The notes below the pieces were generated by a model. That model had not been told where the DNA came from. It did no database searches and worked only from the letters and a program-made list of their open reading frames with translations. 59,159 nt of DNA from Alphaproteobacteria bacterium (lineage in GTDB: Bacteria; Pseudomonadota; Alphaproteobacteria; Micropepsales; Micropepsaceae), in contig PLJH01000128.1 in the NCBI GenBank assembly GCA_003139615.1, positions 13,963 to 73,121 on the forward strand, read 5' to 3'. Below, piece by piece: positions 22,716-32,164 of the stretch (its first letter is position 1; every line of letters starts with the position of its first letter). Position numbers and translations under genes: made by a program.

Positions 22716-24110
22716 CTACGCCCCGCGCGCTTTCAACGCGTCGATGAACACAGCCATTTTGCTTCCCAGCGAACCCTTCACGAGCACGACGTCGCCGGCG
22801 CGAACGGCGCCCGAGACCTTCTCTACGACGTCACGCGATGTCGCGCCGTAGGCGCCTTTGCGCGACGCGGGCAATGCGGCCCAAAGCGCCGCCATCTGCG
22901 TGCCATTGGCAAAAACGAGATCGGTTTTCGCCGCTTCGATGTCGTGCGCGAGCGCCGCGTGCAGTGCTTCGCCTTCCGGTCCCATTTCGAGCATATCGCC
23001 CAGGACCGCGATGCGGCGTCCGCCTCTGCCCGGTTCCGTACTTCCGAGCAACGCAAGCGCCGCAGTCATGGAGGCAGGATTGGCGTTGTAGCTTTCGTCG
23101 ATGATCGTCGCCGTTCCGTCACCCGCTGAAACAGTGAAGCGGGCGCCACGGCCTTTGAGCGCCGAGAACGATGCGAGCGCGGCCGCAGCATTGGGAATAT
23201 CGCCTTCAAGGGCTGCGACCGCGAGCATCGCGCCCACGGCGTTGCTTGCGATGTGCGCGCCCGGCGCGCCGATGCGGAAGTGATAATTGCGACCGAGAAT
23301 ATCGGCTTCGAGCTTCATGCCTTCGCCGCTTTCGGACATCGAGACGAGACGCGCATCGCTGCCCGCTTCCGATCCGAATGTCAGGATGCGGCCGACGCCG
23401 AATTGTTTCGCACGCGCCTTGAGCCTTTCGGCATAAGGACTATCGGACGGAATGAGCGCAGCACCTCCCAGCAGGATGGCTTCGAAGATTTCCGATTTTG
23501 CGTCGACGATCGCTTCGCAGGTGCCGAAGAATTCCAGATGCGCCGGCGCGATGGTTGTGACGAGCGCCACATGCGGGTGGACAAAACCTGCCAGCGCGCG
23601 GATTTCGCCGAAATGGTTCATGCCCACTTCGAACACGCCGAACTCCGTCGTGCGCGGCATGGATGCGAGGCTCAGCGGCACACCCCAATGATTGTTGTAG
23701 GACGCAGCCGACGCCCAGGTGGAACCCAACGCGCCAAAGGCGAGACGCAGCATTTCCTTGGTCGTCGTCTTGCCCACACTGCCGGTAACGGCGACGATTT
23801 TTGCCCGAGACCTGGCCCGCGAGGCGCGCGCCAGGTCTTCCAGTCCGCGTTGCGTGTTGGCGACGAGGAGCAATGCGGAATCGTTGGTGACGTCCGTCGG
23901 CGCATGCGTCACAAGCGCAGCACCCGCCTTCGCATCGAACGCCGCACGCACGAAATCATGGCCGTCGCGCGCGTCGCCTTTGAGCGCCACGAAAAGGTCG
24001 CCCGGTTTCAGCGTACGCGTGTCGATGGAAAGCCCGTTCACCTCGAATGCGTGTGTCGCGTCGCCGAGTGTGGCGGACTGAGCTTCCGCCGATGTCCACA
24101 AGGCGCTCAT
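22716..24110 (-). CDS. murF: UDP-MurNAc-tripeptide--D-alanyl-D-alanine ligase
   Basis: MurF adds D-Ala-D-Ala to finish the pentapeptide. The 464 residues have an N-terminal domain like MurE (GLSIDTRTLKPGDLFVALKG), the ATP loop GSVGKTTTKEML near residue 107, the SYNNHWGVPLSL and EVGMNHFGEI motifs and DESYNANPASM in the C-terminal domain. The ATG overlaps the murE stop in an ATGA; the open frame above it continues into murE. Confidence 0.96.
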   Translation of the reverse strand: MSALWTSAEAQSATLGDATHAFEVNGLSIDTRTLKPGDLFVALKGDARDGHDFVRAAFDAKAGAALVTHAPTDVTNDSALLLVANTQRGLEDLARASRARSRAKIVAVTGSVGKTTTKEMLRLAFGALGSTWASAASYNNHWGVPLSLASMPRTTEFGVFEVGMNHFGEIRALAGFVHPHVALVTTIAPAHLEFFGTCEAIVDAKSEIFEAILLGGAALIPSDSPYAERLKARAKQFGVGRILTFGSEAGSDARLVSMSESGEGMKLEADILGRNYHFRIGAPGAHIASNAVGAMLAVAALEGDIPNAAAALASFSALKGRGARFTVSAGDGTATIIDESYNANPASMTAALALLGSTEPGRGGRRIAVLGDMLEMGPEGEALHAALAHDIEAAKTDLVFANGTQMAALWAALPASRKGAYGATSRDVVEKVSGAVRAGDVVLVKGSLGSKMAVFIDALKARGA

Positions 24111-25597
24111 GAACGCGCTCCCGCGGCATGCCCGCCGAAGGCAACGGCCGATTTCACAGCCTCTTCCGAATCCGAGAAAGGGCGCGTTTCGGAAGCGACG
24201 ATCTGGCCGGTCTCGTGCCCCTTGCCTGCGATGACAAGTGCGTCGCCGGTTTGAAGTGCTTCGATACCGGCGCGAATGGCCTCCGCGCGGTCGCCGATTT
24301 CCAGCGCTCCCGGACACGCAGCCAAAATCTCGCGACGGATTTGTGTCGCATCCTCACTGCGGGGGTTGTCGTCGGTGACGATTGCCGTATCGGCGAGACG
24401 CGCGGCGATTGCGCCCATCAGGGGACGCTTGCCCGTGTCGCGATCCCCGCCGCAGCCGAACACAACGCGAAGTTTTCCTGCAACATGCGGACGAAGCGCT
24501 TTCAACACCGACTCCAGCGCATCGGGCGTGTGCGCATAATCGACGAAGATGGGAGCACCGATTGCAGAAAACGCGACTTTTTCCAACCGTCCCGGCGCGC
24601 CTTTGATCTTTTCGAGCGCCGCAAAGACTTTCTCGGCCGTGTCTCCCAAACCGATTGCCAGCGCCGCGGCGACAAGAGCATTCGACGCCTGAAAACCGCC
24701 GGCAAGCGGCAGATTGATTTCGAAATTCCTGTCCGCGAGCGCAACGCGCAACACTTGCCCATCAGCGCTCGGCGTCTGCGCGATCAGCCTGATCGTTTCT
24801 CCGAGCTCGCCGACCGTCATTAGCCGCAAACCGCGCGCCTTCGCCGCCGCGATGAATGCATCTGCCTGATCCGTGTCGGCATTAACGACCGCGACACCAC
24901 CCGTGCGTGCGATCTCCGAAAACAGACGCAGCTTCACCGCGAGGTAGGCCTCGAATGTCGGATGATAATCCAGATGATCGCGGGTGATGTTGGTGAACGC
25001 GACCGCCGCCACATCCACACCGTCGATGCGATATTGATCGAGTCCGTGACTCGACGCTTCGATTGCCAGATGTTCGACGCCGTCGCGCTTCAGTTGCGCG
25101 AGCAACGCATGCATCTCGATCGGATCCGGCGTGGTGTGGTTGAGCTTGATCTCGCCCGAGGGCGCGACCACGCCGATGGTGCCCATGCTCGCGGCTTTGT
25201 GGCCAAGCTCTGTCCATATCTGACGCAGAAAAACCGAGACAGAGGTCTTGCCGTTGGTGCCCGTGATGGCCGCGACCACCTCCGGCTGCGTGCCGAAAAA
25301 TGCCGACGCAATCCGCGCCAGACGCAACCGGGGATTCGTATCGGCGATAAAACGAACGCCAAGCGCCTCGGCGACGGGGCGGATGCTCGGCGCGCCCAAC
25401 ACTGCCACGGCGCCGCGCTTCACGGCATCGGCCATGAACGCCTGGCCGTCCGCCCGCGTGCCGGGAATGGCGGCGAACAAATAGCCGGGTTTCACCTCGC
25501 GGCTGTCGCTCGCTAGACCGGAAAATTCTTTACCGCCACTCATGGGACTTATGCCCACCTTACCCGCAGCTACCGTCGCCCCCGATTGTGGTGCCAT
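24107..25597 (-). CDS. murE: UDP-MurNAc-L-alanyl-D-glutamate--2,6-diaminopimelate ligase
   Basis: MurE adds the third residue of the stem peptide. The 496 residues include LASDSREVKPGYLFAAIPG, the ATP loop GTNGKTSVSVF near 112, the EASSHGLDQYRIDGV motif and D-D-N-P-R near residue 408. The D-N-P-R motif is the known marker for meso-diaminopimelate rather than lysine, so the wall should be DAP-type. The start overlaps the ftsI stop by one base (TAATG). Confidence 0.97.
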   Translation of the reverse strand: MAPQSGATVAAGKVGISPMSGGKEFSGLASDSREVKPGYLFAAIPGTRADGQAFMADAVKRGAVAVLGAPSIRPVAEALGVRFIADTNPRLRLARIASAFFGTQPEVVAAITGTNGKTSVSVFLRQIWTELGHKAASMGTIGVVAPSGEIKLNHTTPDPIEMHALLAQLKRDGVEHLAIEASSHGLDQYRIDGVDVAAVAFTNITRDHLDYHPTFEAYLAVKLRLFSEIARTGGVAVVNADTDQADAFIAAAKARGLRLMTVGELGETIRLIAQTPSADGQVLRVALADRNFEINLPLAGGFQASNALVAAALAIGLGDTAEKVFAALEKIKGAPGRLEKVAFSAIGAPIFVDYAHTPDALESVLKALRPHVAGKLRVVFGCGGDRDTGKRPLMGAIAARLADTAIVTDDNPRSEDATQIRREILAACPGALEIGDRAEAIRAGIEALQTGDALVIAGKGHETGQIVASETRPFSDSEEAVKSAVAFGGHAAGARS

Positions 25598-27213
25598 TAT
25601 GAATTCTCTTTGGTCGGCGCGACGATCGGGGTCGTCGTCGGCATACCCAGCATCGGCGCAATATGCGCGATGACTTTTCCGGCCAGCGGCGCGGCCGTGA
25701 AGCCTGCGAGCGCGAGACCGAACGTTGCTTTGGTGCCATGCGGCTCGTCCAGCATGACGAACACGAGATAGCGCGGATTGTCGATAGGGAATACTGCGCA
25801 GAACGACGTGAGCAGATGGTGCGCGAGATATCCACGGCCGACCACCTTTTCCGCCGAACCTGTCTTGCCACCCACATCGTAACCCGGCACATCGGCCTTC
25901 TTGCCTGTGCCGTTGGTTACCACGTAGCGCAGAAGTTCCCGCATCTGCGCGCTGGTTTCCGGCTTGATCACCTGTTCGCCGCGCGCGTCGCCTGTGCGCT
26001 TGAGGAACGTCGGCGTGATCCGCCGTCCGCCATTAACGATGATGGAAGCCGCCGTCACAAAAGCGAGCGGGCTGACGGAGATGCCGTGACCGAAACCGAC
26101 CGTCGCCGTTTCGATTTCACCCCAATGGCGCGGAATGAGCGGTGCCGCGCTTTCCGGCAGTTCCGAGTGTGCGGCGTCGAGCAGCCCGAGGCTGCCCAGG
26201 AATGCGCGCTGCCGATCCGGACCCGAGCGCAATGCAATCTGCGCGGTGCCGGCATTCGAGGATTGCGCGAGGATGTCGCGCGCGGCCATCTCGGCCGGCA
26301 TGTGCTCGGCGTCGTGGATCGTGAACTTGCCGAGCTTGAAACCGCTGCCCACGGGAAAAACTTCGTCCATGCGCGTCGTATGGTCTTCGACCGCGAGCGA
26401 GAACGTGAAAATCTTGAAGACCGAACCCAGTTCGTAGACGTCCTGCGCCATCCGGTTGCGGCGCGGATCGACGCCATTGGCGAGAGGCGCGCCGCCGACA
26501 GTTGCTTCCGGCAGCGATGCCATGGCGAGAATTTCGCCCGTCCGCACATTCATCACGATACCACCGGCCGCCTTGGCCGTGAATTCCTCCCGCGCCTGCT
26601 CCACTTCGTGCGCCAGCGCATATTGGATTCGCATGTCGAGCGACAACGCGACGGCGGTGCCCGGCTGCGCATTGGACAGCCGGTCATTGAGGCCGAGTTC
26701 GAGACCGGCAATGCCCTTCCCGCCCGGCTCGGTCATACCGAGGACCTGGGCTGCCGCATCGCCTTCGGGATAGTAGCGCTTGGCTGCGGCTTCGAATTCG
26801 AGACCCGGCAGCCCGAGATGCATCACGCTGTCCTGCACGTCGGGCGTCAGTTCGCGTGCGACGAGCGCATAGTCGTGCGAACTCGCGAACACGCGGTCGA
26901 GGCGGGATTCGGCTGCGCCCGTTGCGGCGGCCAGATCGTGCGCTGCTTCGGCCTTGTCCCAGAACGCATGCGGGCGCGCGTAAAGGTCGTAAACCGGCAG
27001 GTCGCGCGCCAGCAGCGCACCGTTGCGGTCCAGAAGATCGGCGCGCGCGCCCGAAAGGCGAATCTGCACGGTGGCGATTGCCCCGGTAACCCTGCCCTTG
27101 AACGCCATCACATCGACGAGCCGCAGCCCGATCAGCGCGAATGCCATAACGCAGAGTCCGGCCGCGATGGCGATGCGCCTTTGGATGATTGGTTCGGGCG
27201 CCCCAGCCGTCAC
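25597..27213 (-). CDS. ftsI: Septal transpeptidase FtsI (class B PBP3)
   Basis: FtsI crosslinks septal peptidoglycan. The 538-residue protein has a short cytoplasmic tail, one membrane anchor (AIAAGLCVMAFALIGLRLVD, about 14-33), the pedestal domain with RADLLDRNGALLA, and the transpeptidase domain. The catalytic residues are Ser264-V-F-Lys267, S318-S-N320 and K450-T-G452. The start is GTG, three bases after ftsL. No C-terminal PASTA domain is present, as expected for proteobacteria. Confidence 0.96.
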   Translation of the reverse strand: MTAGAPEPIIQRRIAIAAGLCVMAFALIGLRLVDVMAFKGRVTGAIATVQIRLSGARADLLDRNGALLARDLPVYDLYARPHAFWDKAEAAHDLAAATGAAESRLDRVFASSHDYALVARELTPDVQDSVMHLGLPGLEFEAAAKRYYPEGDAAAQVLGMTEPGGKGIAGLELGLNDRLSNAQPGTAVALSLDMRIQYALAHEVEQAREEFTAKAAGGIVMNVRTGEILAMASLPEATVGGAPLANGVDPRRNRMAQDVYELGSVFKIFTFSLAVEDHTTRMDEVFPVGSGFKLGKFTIHDAEHMPAEMAARDILAQSSNAGTAQIALRSGPDRQRAFLGSLGLLDAAHSELPESAAPLIPRHWGEIETATVGFGHGISVSPLAFVTAASIIVNGGRRITPTFLKRTGDARGEQVIKPETSAQMRELLRYVVTNGTGKKADVPGYDVGGKTGSAEKVVGRGYLAHHLLTSFCAVFPIDNPRYLVFVMLDEPHGTKATFGLALAGFTAAPLAGKVIAHIAPMLGMPTTTPIVAPTKENS

Positions 27214-27216
27214 AGC

Positions 27217-27600
27217 TCAGTTGCCGTCATGCAGAGCGGCGAGATGGAAACGGGGATCGGCCGGTGGGGGCGTGACGGCAGCACTCGCCTGAGTCAGCTG
27301 CGTGTCATTGAGCGGCGAAGCTTCGCCACGGCGCGGCAGCAATTCGAGCGACGAGAGTTCCATCGTCGGCGTGTCGCCCAGGCCCAGTTTCCGCTGCGCC
27401 AGTTCCTGGATTCGGGCGGGGTCGGCCACGCGTTCCCAATCCGCTTCGAGAACTTTCATCGCCGCGTGTTCGCTGGTGATCTGATGCTCGACGGAAGAGA
27501 GTTCGACCCTGGCGACCCGCGTCTGCTCGGAGATGTGGTACAGCGCCAGACAGGCGAATGCCGTGATCGCGAAGCAGCAGAAATTGAGAACGCGGATCAT
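27217..27600 (-). CDS. ftsL: Cell division protein FtsL
   Basis: FtsL is a bitopic protein that forms a coiled coil with FtsB and binds FtsQ. The 127 residues have one membrane segment near the N-terminus (about 4-22, VLNFCCFAITAFACLALYHI) and a periplasmic coiled-coil stretch (about 30-65, LSSVEHQITSEHAAMKVLEA), followed by the ERVADPARIQELAQRKLGLG phrase found in this family, and a Pro-rich tail. The sequence is weakly conserved in general, so the position between rsmH and ftsI is important support. Confidence 0.92.
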   Translation of the reverse strand: MIRVLNFCCFAITAFACLALYHISEQTRVARVELSSVEHQITSEHAAMKVLEADWERVADPARIQELAQRKLGLGDTPTMELSSLELLPRRGEASPLNDTQLTQASAAVTPPPADPRFHLAALHDGN

Positions 27601-27612
27601 CCAGATTTCTCC

Positions 27613-28551
27613 CTAAGCGGCAGCAAGTGAAGACGTTCGTTCGGCCACCCTGAGACGAGCGGAACGCGAACGGGGATTGCGGGCAATTTCGGCGGCGCTC
27701 GGCATTCGCGGGCGCGAACCGAGAAGCCGGAATGTCTGTGCGCGATGATCGCGGCGTTCGGGCGCATGACGCGAGCCTTGCGGCGCGGCGCTTGAGCGCT
27801 CCGCCAGAAAGCGCTTCACGATGCGATCTTCCAGCGAATGAAACGCCACGACCGCGAGACGGCCCTGCGGCCTGAGCACGCGCTCGGCCGCCGTCAGTCC
27901 CGTTTCGAGTTCGCCGAGCTCGTCGTTCACATAGAGCCTGATGCCCTGGAAGGTCCGCGTGGCAGGATGGATCGGCTGGCGCATAGCCGCGGGCCCAAGT
28001 GCGCGTGCAACCGCTTGCGCGAGTTCACTCGTGCGCGAGATCGGCCGCGCTGCAATGATCGCGCGCGCGACGCGGCGGGCAAAACGCTCTTCGCCCAGCG
28101 TGCCGATGATGTCGATCAGCATGTCTTCGTCAGCGGTGTTGACGAGATCTGCGGCCGAGGCGCCGTCGCGCCCCATGCGCATGTCGAGCGGCCCGTCGGC
28201 GCGGAACGAAAAGCCGCGCTCGGCCTGATCGAGCTGGAACGACGACACGCCCAGATCGAGAACGACTCCGTCGCTGCCCGTTTCGCCGGCGTTCTCGAGC
28301 AGCGTATCCATCTGCGAGAAGCGGCCTTCGACGAGTGTGAGCCGGCCAGCATAGCGCGTGACAAGCTCGGCGCCCCGGGCGATGGCGTCCGGATCGCGAT
28401 CGATGCCCAACACACGGCAATCGGCGGAATCCAAAATGGCACGCGAATAGCCGCCGCCGCCGAACGTGCCGTCGATGTAATGGGCGCCGTTCCGCGGCGC
28501 GAGCGCATCCAGCATCTCCTGAAGCAGAACGGGCGCGTGACCTTCGCTCAT
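27613..28551 (-). CDS. rsmH: 16S rRNA (cytosine(1402)-N4)-methyltransferase
   Basis: RsmH (formerly MraW) methylates C1402 of 16S rRNA. The 312-residue protein has [13 protein letters not shown] at the start, the SAM loop [11 protein letters not shown] (about 27-37), [20 protein letters not shown] and the [13 protein letters not shown] motif near the C-terminus. The ATG overlaps the mraZ stop by four bases. Confidence 0.97.
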   Translation of the reverse strand: MSEGHAPVLLQEMLDALAPRNGAHYIDGTFGGGGYSRAILDSADCRVLGIDRDPDAIARGAELVTRYAGRLTLVEGRFSQMDTLLENAGETGSDGVVLDLGVSSFQLDQAERGFSFRADGPLDMRMGRDGASAADLVNTADEDMLIDIIGTLGEERFARRVARAIIAARPISRTSELAQAVARALGPAAMRQPIHPATRTFQGIRLYVNDELGELETGLTAAERVLRPQGRLAVVAFHSLEDRIVKRFLAERSSAAPQGSRHAPERRDHRAQTFRLLGSRPRMPSAAEIARNPRSRSARLRVAERTSSLAAA

Positions 28552-29015
28552 TCTCCGGCTCCAGTGCCGTGAGGCGCGCCGCGCATGGCCCGCGCCCGGG
28601 CGAGACGCTCGGCCTGGATCGGTGCGAACCGCTCGGTTTCCCAGATCTGAAATTTGCGGCCCATGCCGACGAAAGTGACTTTGTCCTTCAGCCCGGCATG
28701 CGCGATGAATTCCTCCGGCAGGCGCACACGGCCGTTCTCGTCATGCGCAAGAAGCTGCGTCATCGAGAGGATGGCGAAGGATTTGTCGTCGCCTTCCACC
28801 GCAAAGAACGGGTCCTGCGTGCCCAGTTGCTGATGAAAAGCCTGGAGCACGTCGTCGCCGAAGCACTCGAGAGCCGGTTCGTGGAAGGACGGGCAGACAT
28901 ACACGCCCGCCGTCGTCTGGGCGGCCAGAATCTGACGATAAGCAGACGGAATGCAGACCCGCCCCTTTCCGTCGAGCGTGCCCGTCATCGTCGAGATGAA
29001 CGGTACGGCACCCAT
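28548..29015 (-). CDS. mraZ: Transcriptional regulator MraZ
   Basis: MraZ is an AbrB-fold DNA-binding protein that represses its own dcw promoter. The 155 residues hold the two MraZ repeats: [13 protein letters not shown] at about 15-27 and [12 protein letters not shown] near 92-103. A ribosome site, AGGGGA, lies 7 bases before the ATG. It is the first gene of the dcw cluster, and a phased repeat array lies just upstream. Confidence 0.96.
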   Translation of the reverse strand: MGAVPFISTMTGTLDGKGRVCIPSAYRQILAAQTTAGVYVCPSFHEPALECFGDDVLQAFHQQLGTQDPFFAVEGDDKSFAILSMTQLLAHDENGRVRLPEEFIAHAGLKDKVTFVGMGRKFQIWETERFAPIQAERLARARAMRGAPHGTGAGE

Positions 29016-29084
29016 GAGATTCCCCTGCCCTCAGTCCCGGTTGCCCCGCCGGCATGGGTTGCCAAACGGAACTTGCTCCCGTAA

Positions 29085-29129
29085 CGGGAGTTCATGGGAC
29101 AGAATAGGTTATTATGGGAATCTATGGGC
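29085..29129. promoter_or_regulatory. Candidate MraZ operator: five phased G-boxes
   Basis: On the plus strand, boxes CGGGA, TGGGA, TAGGT, TGGGA and TGGGC start at 29085, 29095, 29105, 29115 and 29125, exactly 10 bp apart. MraZ is known from other bacteria to bind direct TGGGN repeats with 5-nt spacers upstream of its own gene. Here the boxes read on the strand opposite to mraZ. An additional TGGGT at 29055 is in phase but isolated. Confidence 0.75.
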
Positions 29130-29135
29130 CGTCAA
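29106..29135 (-). promoter_or_regulatory. Candidate sigma-70-type promoter of the dcw cluster
   Basis: On the minus strand, TTGACG at 29130-29135 is followed after 18 bases by TAACCT (29106-29111). The spacer and -10 region coincide with the phased G-boxes, so bound MraZ would block the polymerase. The -10 match is weak, so the exact hexamer is uncertain; transcription would start near 29099. Confidence 0.5.
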
Positions 29136-29326
29136 CAAAAAACCCAGGATTTGTAGGGGGTTGGTAGAAGTACATAGACACAATCCGTAGGTTTCCGATT
29201 TCGAGTTCCGCTAAAGCTTGCAGTCTTGAGAACGAACCATCAACGAATTGAAGGTCCCATAGATGTGGTAAACAAACCCTTAATAAATCGTACCATTTTT
29301 GTTCTTCAGTGCAGGAGGGGGGATGC

Positions 29327-29800
29327 ATGAGCTTTCAAAATTCGATCACGCTGGTGCCGATTGCGCGCGTCGAGGGGGAACGCAAGGAGCCCATTGATGA
29401 CCAGTGGGACAGCGTTCAATCCACAATCGCGCTCGATCCTGCGCAGTTCAAAGCGGACGCCCTCGCCGGCCTGGACGCGTTCTCGCATATCGAGGTCGTG
29501 TTTCACTTCGACCGGGTTTCCGATGAGGAGATCCGCAGCGGCGCTCGGCGCCCGCGCGGGCGGGAAGATTGGCCGGAAGTCGGCATCTTTGCGCAACGCG
29601 GCAAAGGCCGTCCCAACCGGATCGGCGTGTGCGTCTGCAGGCTCGAACGGGTCGACGGGCTCACGCTGCATGTCCGCGGCCTCGACGCGATCGACGGAAC
29701 GCCCGTCCTCGACATCAAGCCCGTCATGAAAGGCTTTCTACCGCGTGGAGAAATTCGGGAGCCCTCATGGGCGGCCGAGATCATGAAAGATTATTGGTGA
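29327..29800 (+). CDS. trmO: tRNA (N6-threonylcarbamoyladenosine(37)-N6)-methyltransferase TrmO (TsaA-like)
   Basis: TrmO methylates t6A37 in some tRNAs using SAM. The 157-residue protein is a single TsaA-like beta-barrel domain. Its signature includes FSHIEVVFHFDRV, the GIFAQRGKGRPNRIGVCVCR segment and the GLDAIDGTPVLDIKPV motif. It lacks the C-terminal extension of the longer E. coli form. The strong ribosome site AGGAGGGGGG directly before this ATG decides the start over a GTG 18 bases upstream. It is divergent from mraZ across a 311-base AT-rich spacer. Confidence 0.88.
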   Translation: MSFQNSITLVPIARVEGERKEPIDDQWDSVQSTIALDPAQFKADALAGLDAFSHIEVVFHFDRVSDEEIRSGARRPRGREDWPEVGIFAQRGKGRPNRIGVCVCRLERVDGLTLHVRGLDAIDGTPVLDIKPVMKGFLPRGEIREPSWAAEIMKDYW

Positions 29801-29832
29801 TCCGGAAAGGCATCCGGCCCGCGGGTCCCGCG

Positions 29833-30063
29833 CTAGACGCTCGAGTGCGTCGTGCTCGGCGTGAGGCCCAAGTCCGCACCGTGCGAAACAGTGGCCGGAT
29901 GCGGCAGGATCGGCGCGAGGATGACCACGATAACGGCACACAACAACAGCGCCGCCGCAGCCATGAGCGCCGCCGTCACGAAACGCTTCCGGGATTCCGC
30001 CGTGTCTTCGGCCTGTTGCTCGTTCAGGCCCGACAGAAGAAGGGGGATGTCGAAACCACGCAT
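29833..30063 (-). CDS. Small single-pass membrane protein of unknown function
   Basis: The 76-residue product (MRGFDIPLLLSGLNEQQAED at the start) has a charged stretch and then one strong membrane helix of about 25 residues (FVTAALMAAAALLLCAVIVV followed by ILAPIL), and a short polar tail. A GGAG ribosome site lies 7 bases before the ATG; a GTG 27 bases further upstream is also possible. I do not recognise the family. It is convergent with trmO. Confidence 0.55.
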   Translation of the reverse strand: MRGFDIPLLLSGLNEQQAEDTAESRKRFVTAALMAAAALLLCAVIVVILAPILPHPATVSHGADLGLTPSTTHSSV

Positions 30064-30263
30064 CAGATACTCCAAAACCGGGTCTTGCACGGGCGCGCCA
30101 TCCGCGGCCCAAAACAGGTGTGCGTCATACGTTCAGGTCGCATAGGAAATCCATTCGAATCGCGCATACAAACAATAGAAGTCTCATATAAGGTGCCGTT
30201 GGCGGCGCCTGCCGTCGATCACGATTGATTGACCGGATTGTCGCATTAAGGGGTAAAGAATTC

Positions 30264-30830
30264 ATGGCAACCGATCCGGCGCTCGACGCTCACGAACACA
30301 GCGAACATGCCGAGCACGCCGCGCACGAGCGCGATCCTTTCATCGCAAATGTTTCGATCACCATCGCGGTGCTCGCGGTCGTGGCTGCCGCAGCCGGCAG
30401 TCTCGAATCCATGGAAGGCGACAAGGCGATCACGGCGTCTGCCGAAGCCGTGCTGAGGCAGGATCAGGCAACCGATTCCTGGACCGAATACGAGGCCGAT
30501 AGTTTGAAGCGGCACCTTTACACGATCGCCTCCAATGCCGGCGGAGCGCACGCCGACGACTATAAGAAGGCCGTCCAGGACAATGGGAAGAAGCAGGACA
30601 AGGTTCGCGACGAGGCGAAAGACAAGGAAGCGGAACGCGACTCTCTCATCAAGGAGAGCGGCGCACATGAGCGGCGGCACGATTGGCTGACGGGATCGGC
30701 GACCATCACGGAGATCGGAATCGCCATCTCGACGGTTGCCATCATCACCAGGCGTCGCATCGCCTGGTACGGAGCCGTCGGGCTCGGCGCGATCGGTCTG
30801 GCGCTTCTGGGATGGGCCTATTTCGGTTGA
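30264..30830 (+). CDS. DUF4337-type membrane protein
   Basis: The 188-residue protein has a His- and Glu-rich cytoplasmic N-terminus (HEHSEHAEHAAHERDPF), a membrane helix at about 30-47, a long charged helical section (YEADSLKRHLYTIASNAGGA; KKQDKVRDEAKDKEAERDSL) likely to form a coiled coil, and two more hydrophobic segments near the C-terminus. This layout fits DUF4337, a family without assigned function. The ATG is preferred because AAGGGG lies upstream. It is convergent with the channel gene, 12 bases away. Confidence 0.72.
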   Translation: MATDPALDAHEHSEHAEHAAHERDPFIANVSITIAVLAVVAAAAGSLESMEGDKAITASAEAVLRQDQATDSWTEYEADSLKRHLYTIASNAGGAHADDYKKAVQDNGKKQDKVRDEAKDKEAERDSLIKESGAHERRHDWLTGSATITEIGIAISTVAIITRRRIAWYGAVGLGAIGLALLGWAYFG

Positions 30831-30842
30831 CAGGCCGGGTTT

Positions 30843-32132
30843 CTAGTCTTCCGCAGGCGCGGCGGCGCGCGCTGCCGCAGCCTCGCGCGCCCTCGCATAC
30901 CGGGCGGCAATCTTGCGTTCGATTCGCGCGGATGCGCGTTCCATATGACGTTTCAGCCTGGGAAATTTTCTGAGCAGAATAATCAAATCCTGCCGCGAGA
31001 GTGCAAGCAGCCGCATCGGCGTATGGGCAAATATCGTGGACGCGTAAGCCTGTGAGTTGAGAACCGCATCGCCGCCGAAAAATTCCCCGGGATTGAGGAT
31101 TGCGGATCTGATGCCGCCCTCCGCTTTGGCCTGACCCGACACGATGAAATACATCGCCGTCGCGTTTTCGCCGGCCTCGACGATTGGCATGTGCTCGGTC
31201 ACGACCTGCGAGCGAAGCACGATCATCAGCTCGCCGAGAATTTCCGTGTCGAGATTGGCGAAAACCGGAATTCGCGCCAGCATCGCTGTCGTGACCACGA
31301 AATCGCGACGATGAATCTCGCCCATGAAACCCGATGCGATAATGCCGACAGGCAGGGCGAAGAGTCCGAGGCCGAAAATTGCCGTTATGCCGGCGATCAG
31401 TTTTCCGATACCCGTGATGGGAACCTTGTCGCCATAGCCCACCGTCGTCAGTGTGACGATTGCCCAATACATGCATTCGGGCAGGTTGCCGAAAACGGTC
31501 GGCTGTACCCGTCCCTCCACGATGTACATGAACTCGGCCATGATACTCATCACGCAGAGGGTCAGGAGAAGCGTGCCGAAGAGCGCCCGGCGTTCGGACG
31601 ACAGGACGTGAATGAGCGTCGACACTGCCGGCGAATAACGCGCGATCTTCAGCAAGCGGAACAACCGGAACAGCCGCAATATCCGCAGATCGACAGTCGG
31701 CATGAATATCGCCGCATAGGCCGGAACGATCGCGATCAGATCGATCAGCATGTAGGGGTGCAGCATCATGCGGAGCCGGCCCGTCACGGTGTTGCCGGAA
31801 TAGCGCGGGTCTTCCGGCGCGGTCCAGATGCGCAGGACGTATTCGACCGAGAAAATCACGACCGAAACGACCTCGAATGCATTGAACAGAGGGCGGTAAG
31901 CATCTCCGATTTCAGGAATGCTCTCGATCGTCACCGCCAACGCGTTGGAGATGATCAGGACGATAAGAAAAATCTCGAATGCGAGGCCGACGGGACCGGA
32001 ACCGCGACCGGCCTCCATGACCGCATGAATCCTCCTGCGCAGGCTGCGGCGCGCAAGACGTTCGGGAGCTCGCTCTTCGGGATCGGTCTGCGGCGCAAAC
32101 TTCGGCAGGACGCCCTTCTTAACTTGCGACAA
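30843..32132 (-). CDS. Voltage-gated-type potassium channel with a cyclic-nucleotide-binding domain
   Basis: The 429-residue inner-membrane protein has six transmembrane segments. S4 carries regularly spaced arginines (RILRLFRLFRLLKIAR, about 147-163), the pore has the potassium filter T-V-G-Y-G-D (about 228-233), and a C-terminal cNMP-binding beta-roll lies at about 285-400 (MYFIVSGQAKAEGGI, LNPGEFFGGDAVL). The N-terminus is very basic. The start is a TTG, which fits because the closest relative in the window, at 54206, also starts with TTG. It follows the 64-residue membrane gene by 32 bases, so both may be co-expressed. cAMP or cGMP binding is inferred only. Confidence 0.9.
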   Translation of the reverse strand: MSQVKKGVLPKFAPQTDPEERAPERLARRSLRRRIHAVMEAGRGSGPVGLAFEIFLIVLIISNALAVTIESIPEIGDAYRPLFNAFEVVSVVIFSVEYVLRIWTAPEDPRYSGNTVTGRLRMMLHPYMLIDLIAIVPAYAAIFMPTVDLRILRLFRLFRLLKIARYSPAVSTLIHVLSSERRALFGTLLLTLCVMSIMAEFMYIVEGRVQPTVFGNLPECMYWAIVTLTTVGYGDKVPITGIGKLIAGITAIFGLGLFALPVGIIASGFMGEIHRRDFVVTTAMLARIPVFANLDTEILGELMIVLRSQVVTEHMPIVEAGENATAMYFIVSGQAKAEGGIRSAILNPGEFFGGDAVLNSQAYASTIFAHTPMRLLALSRQDLIILLRKFPRLKRHMERASARIERKIAARYARAREAAAARAAAPAED

Positions 32133-32164
32133 GCGGACCGTTTCTGGTTCCCGTACCGCGTCGG

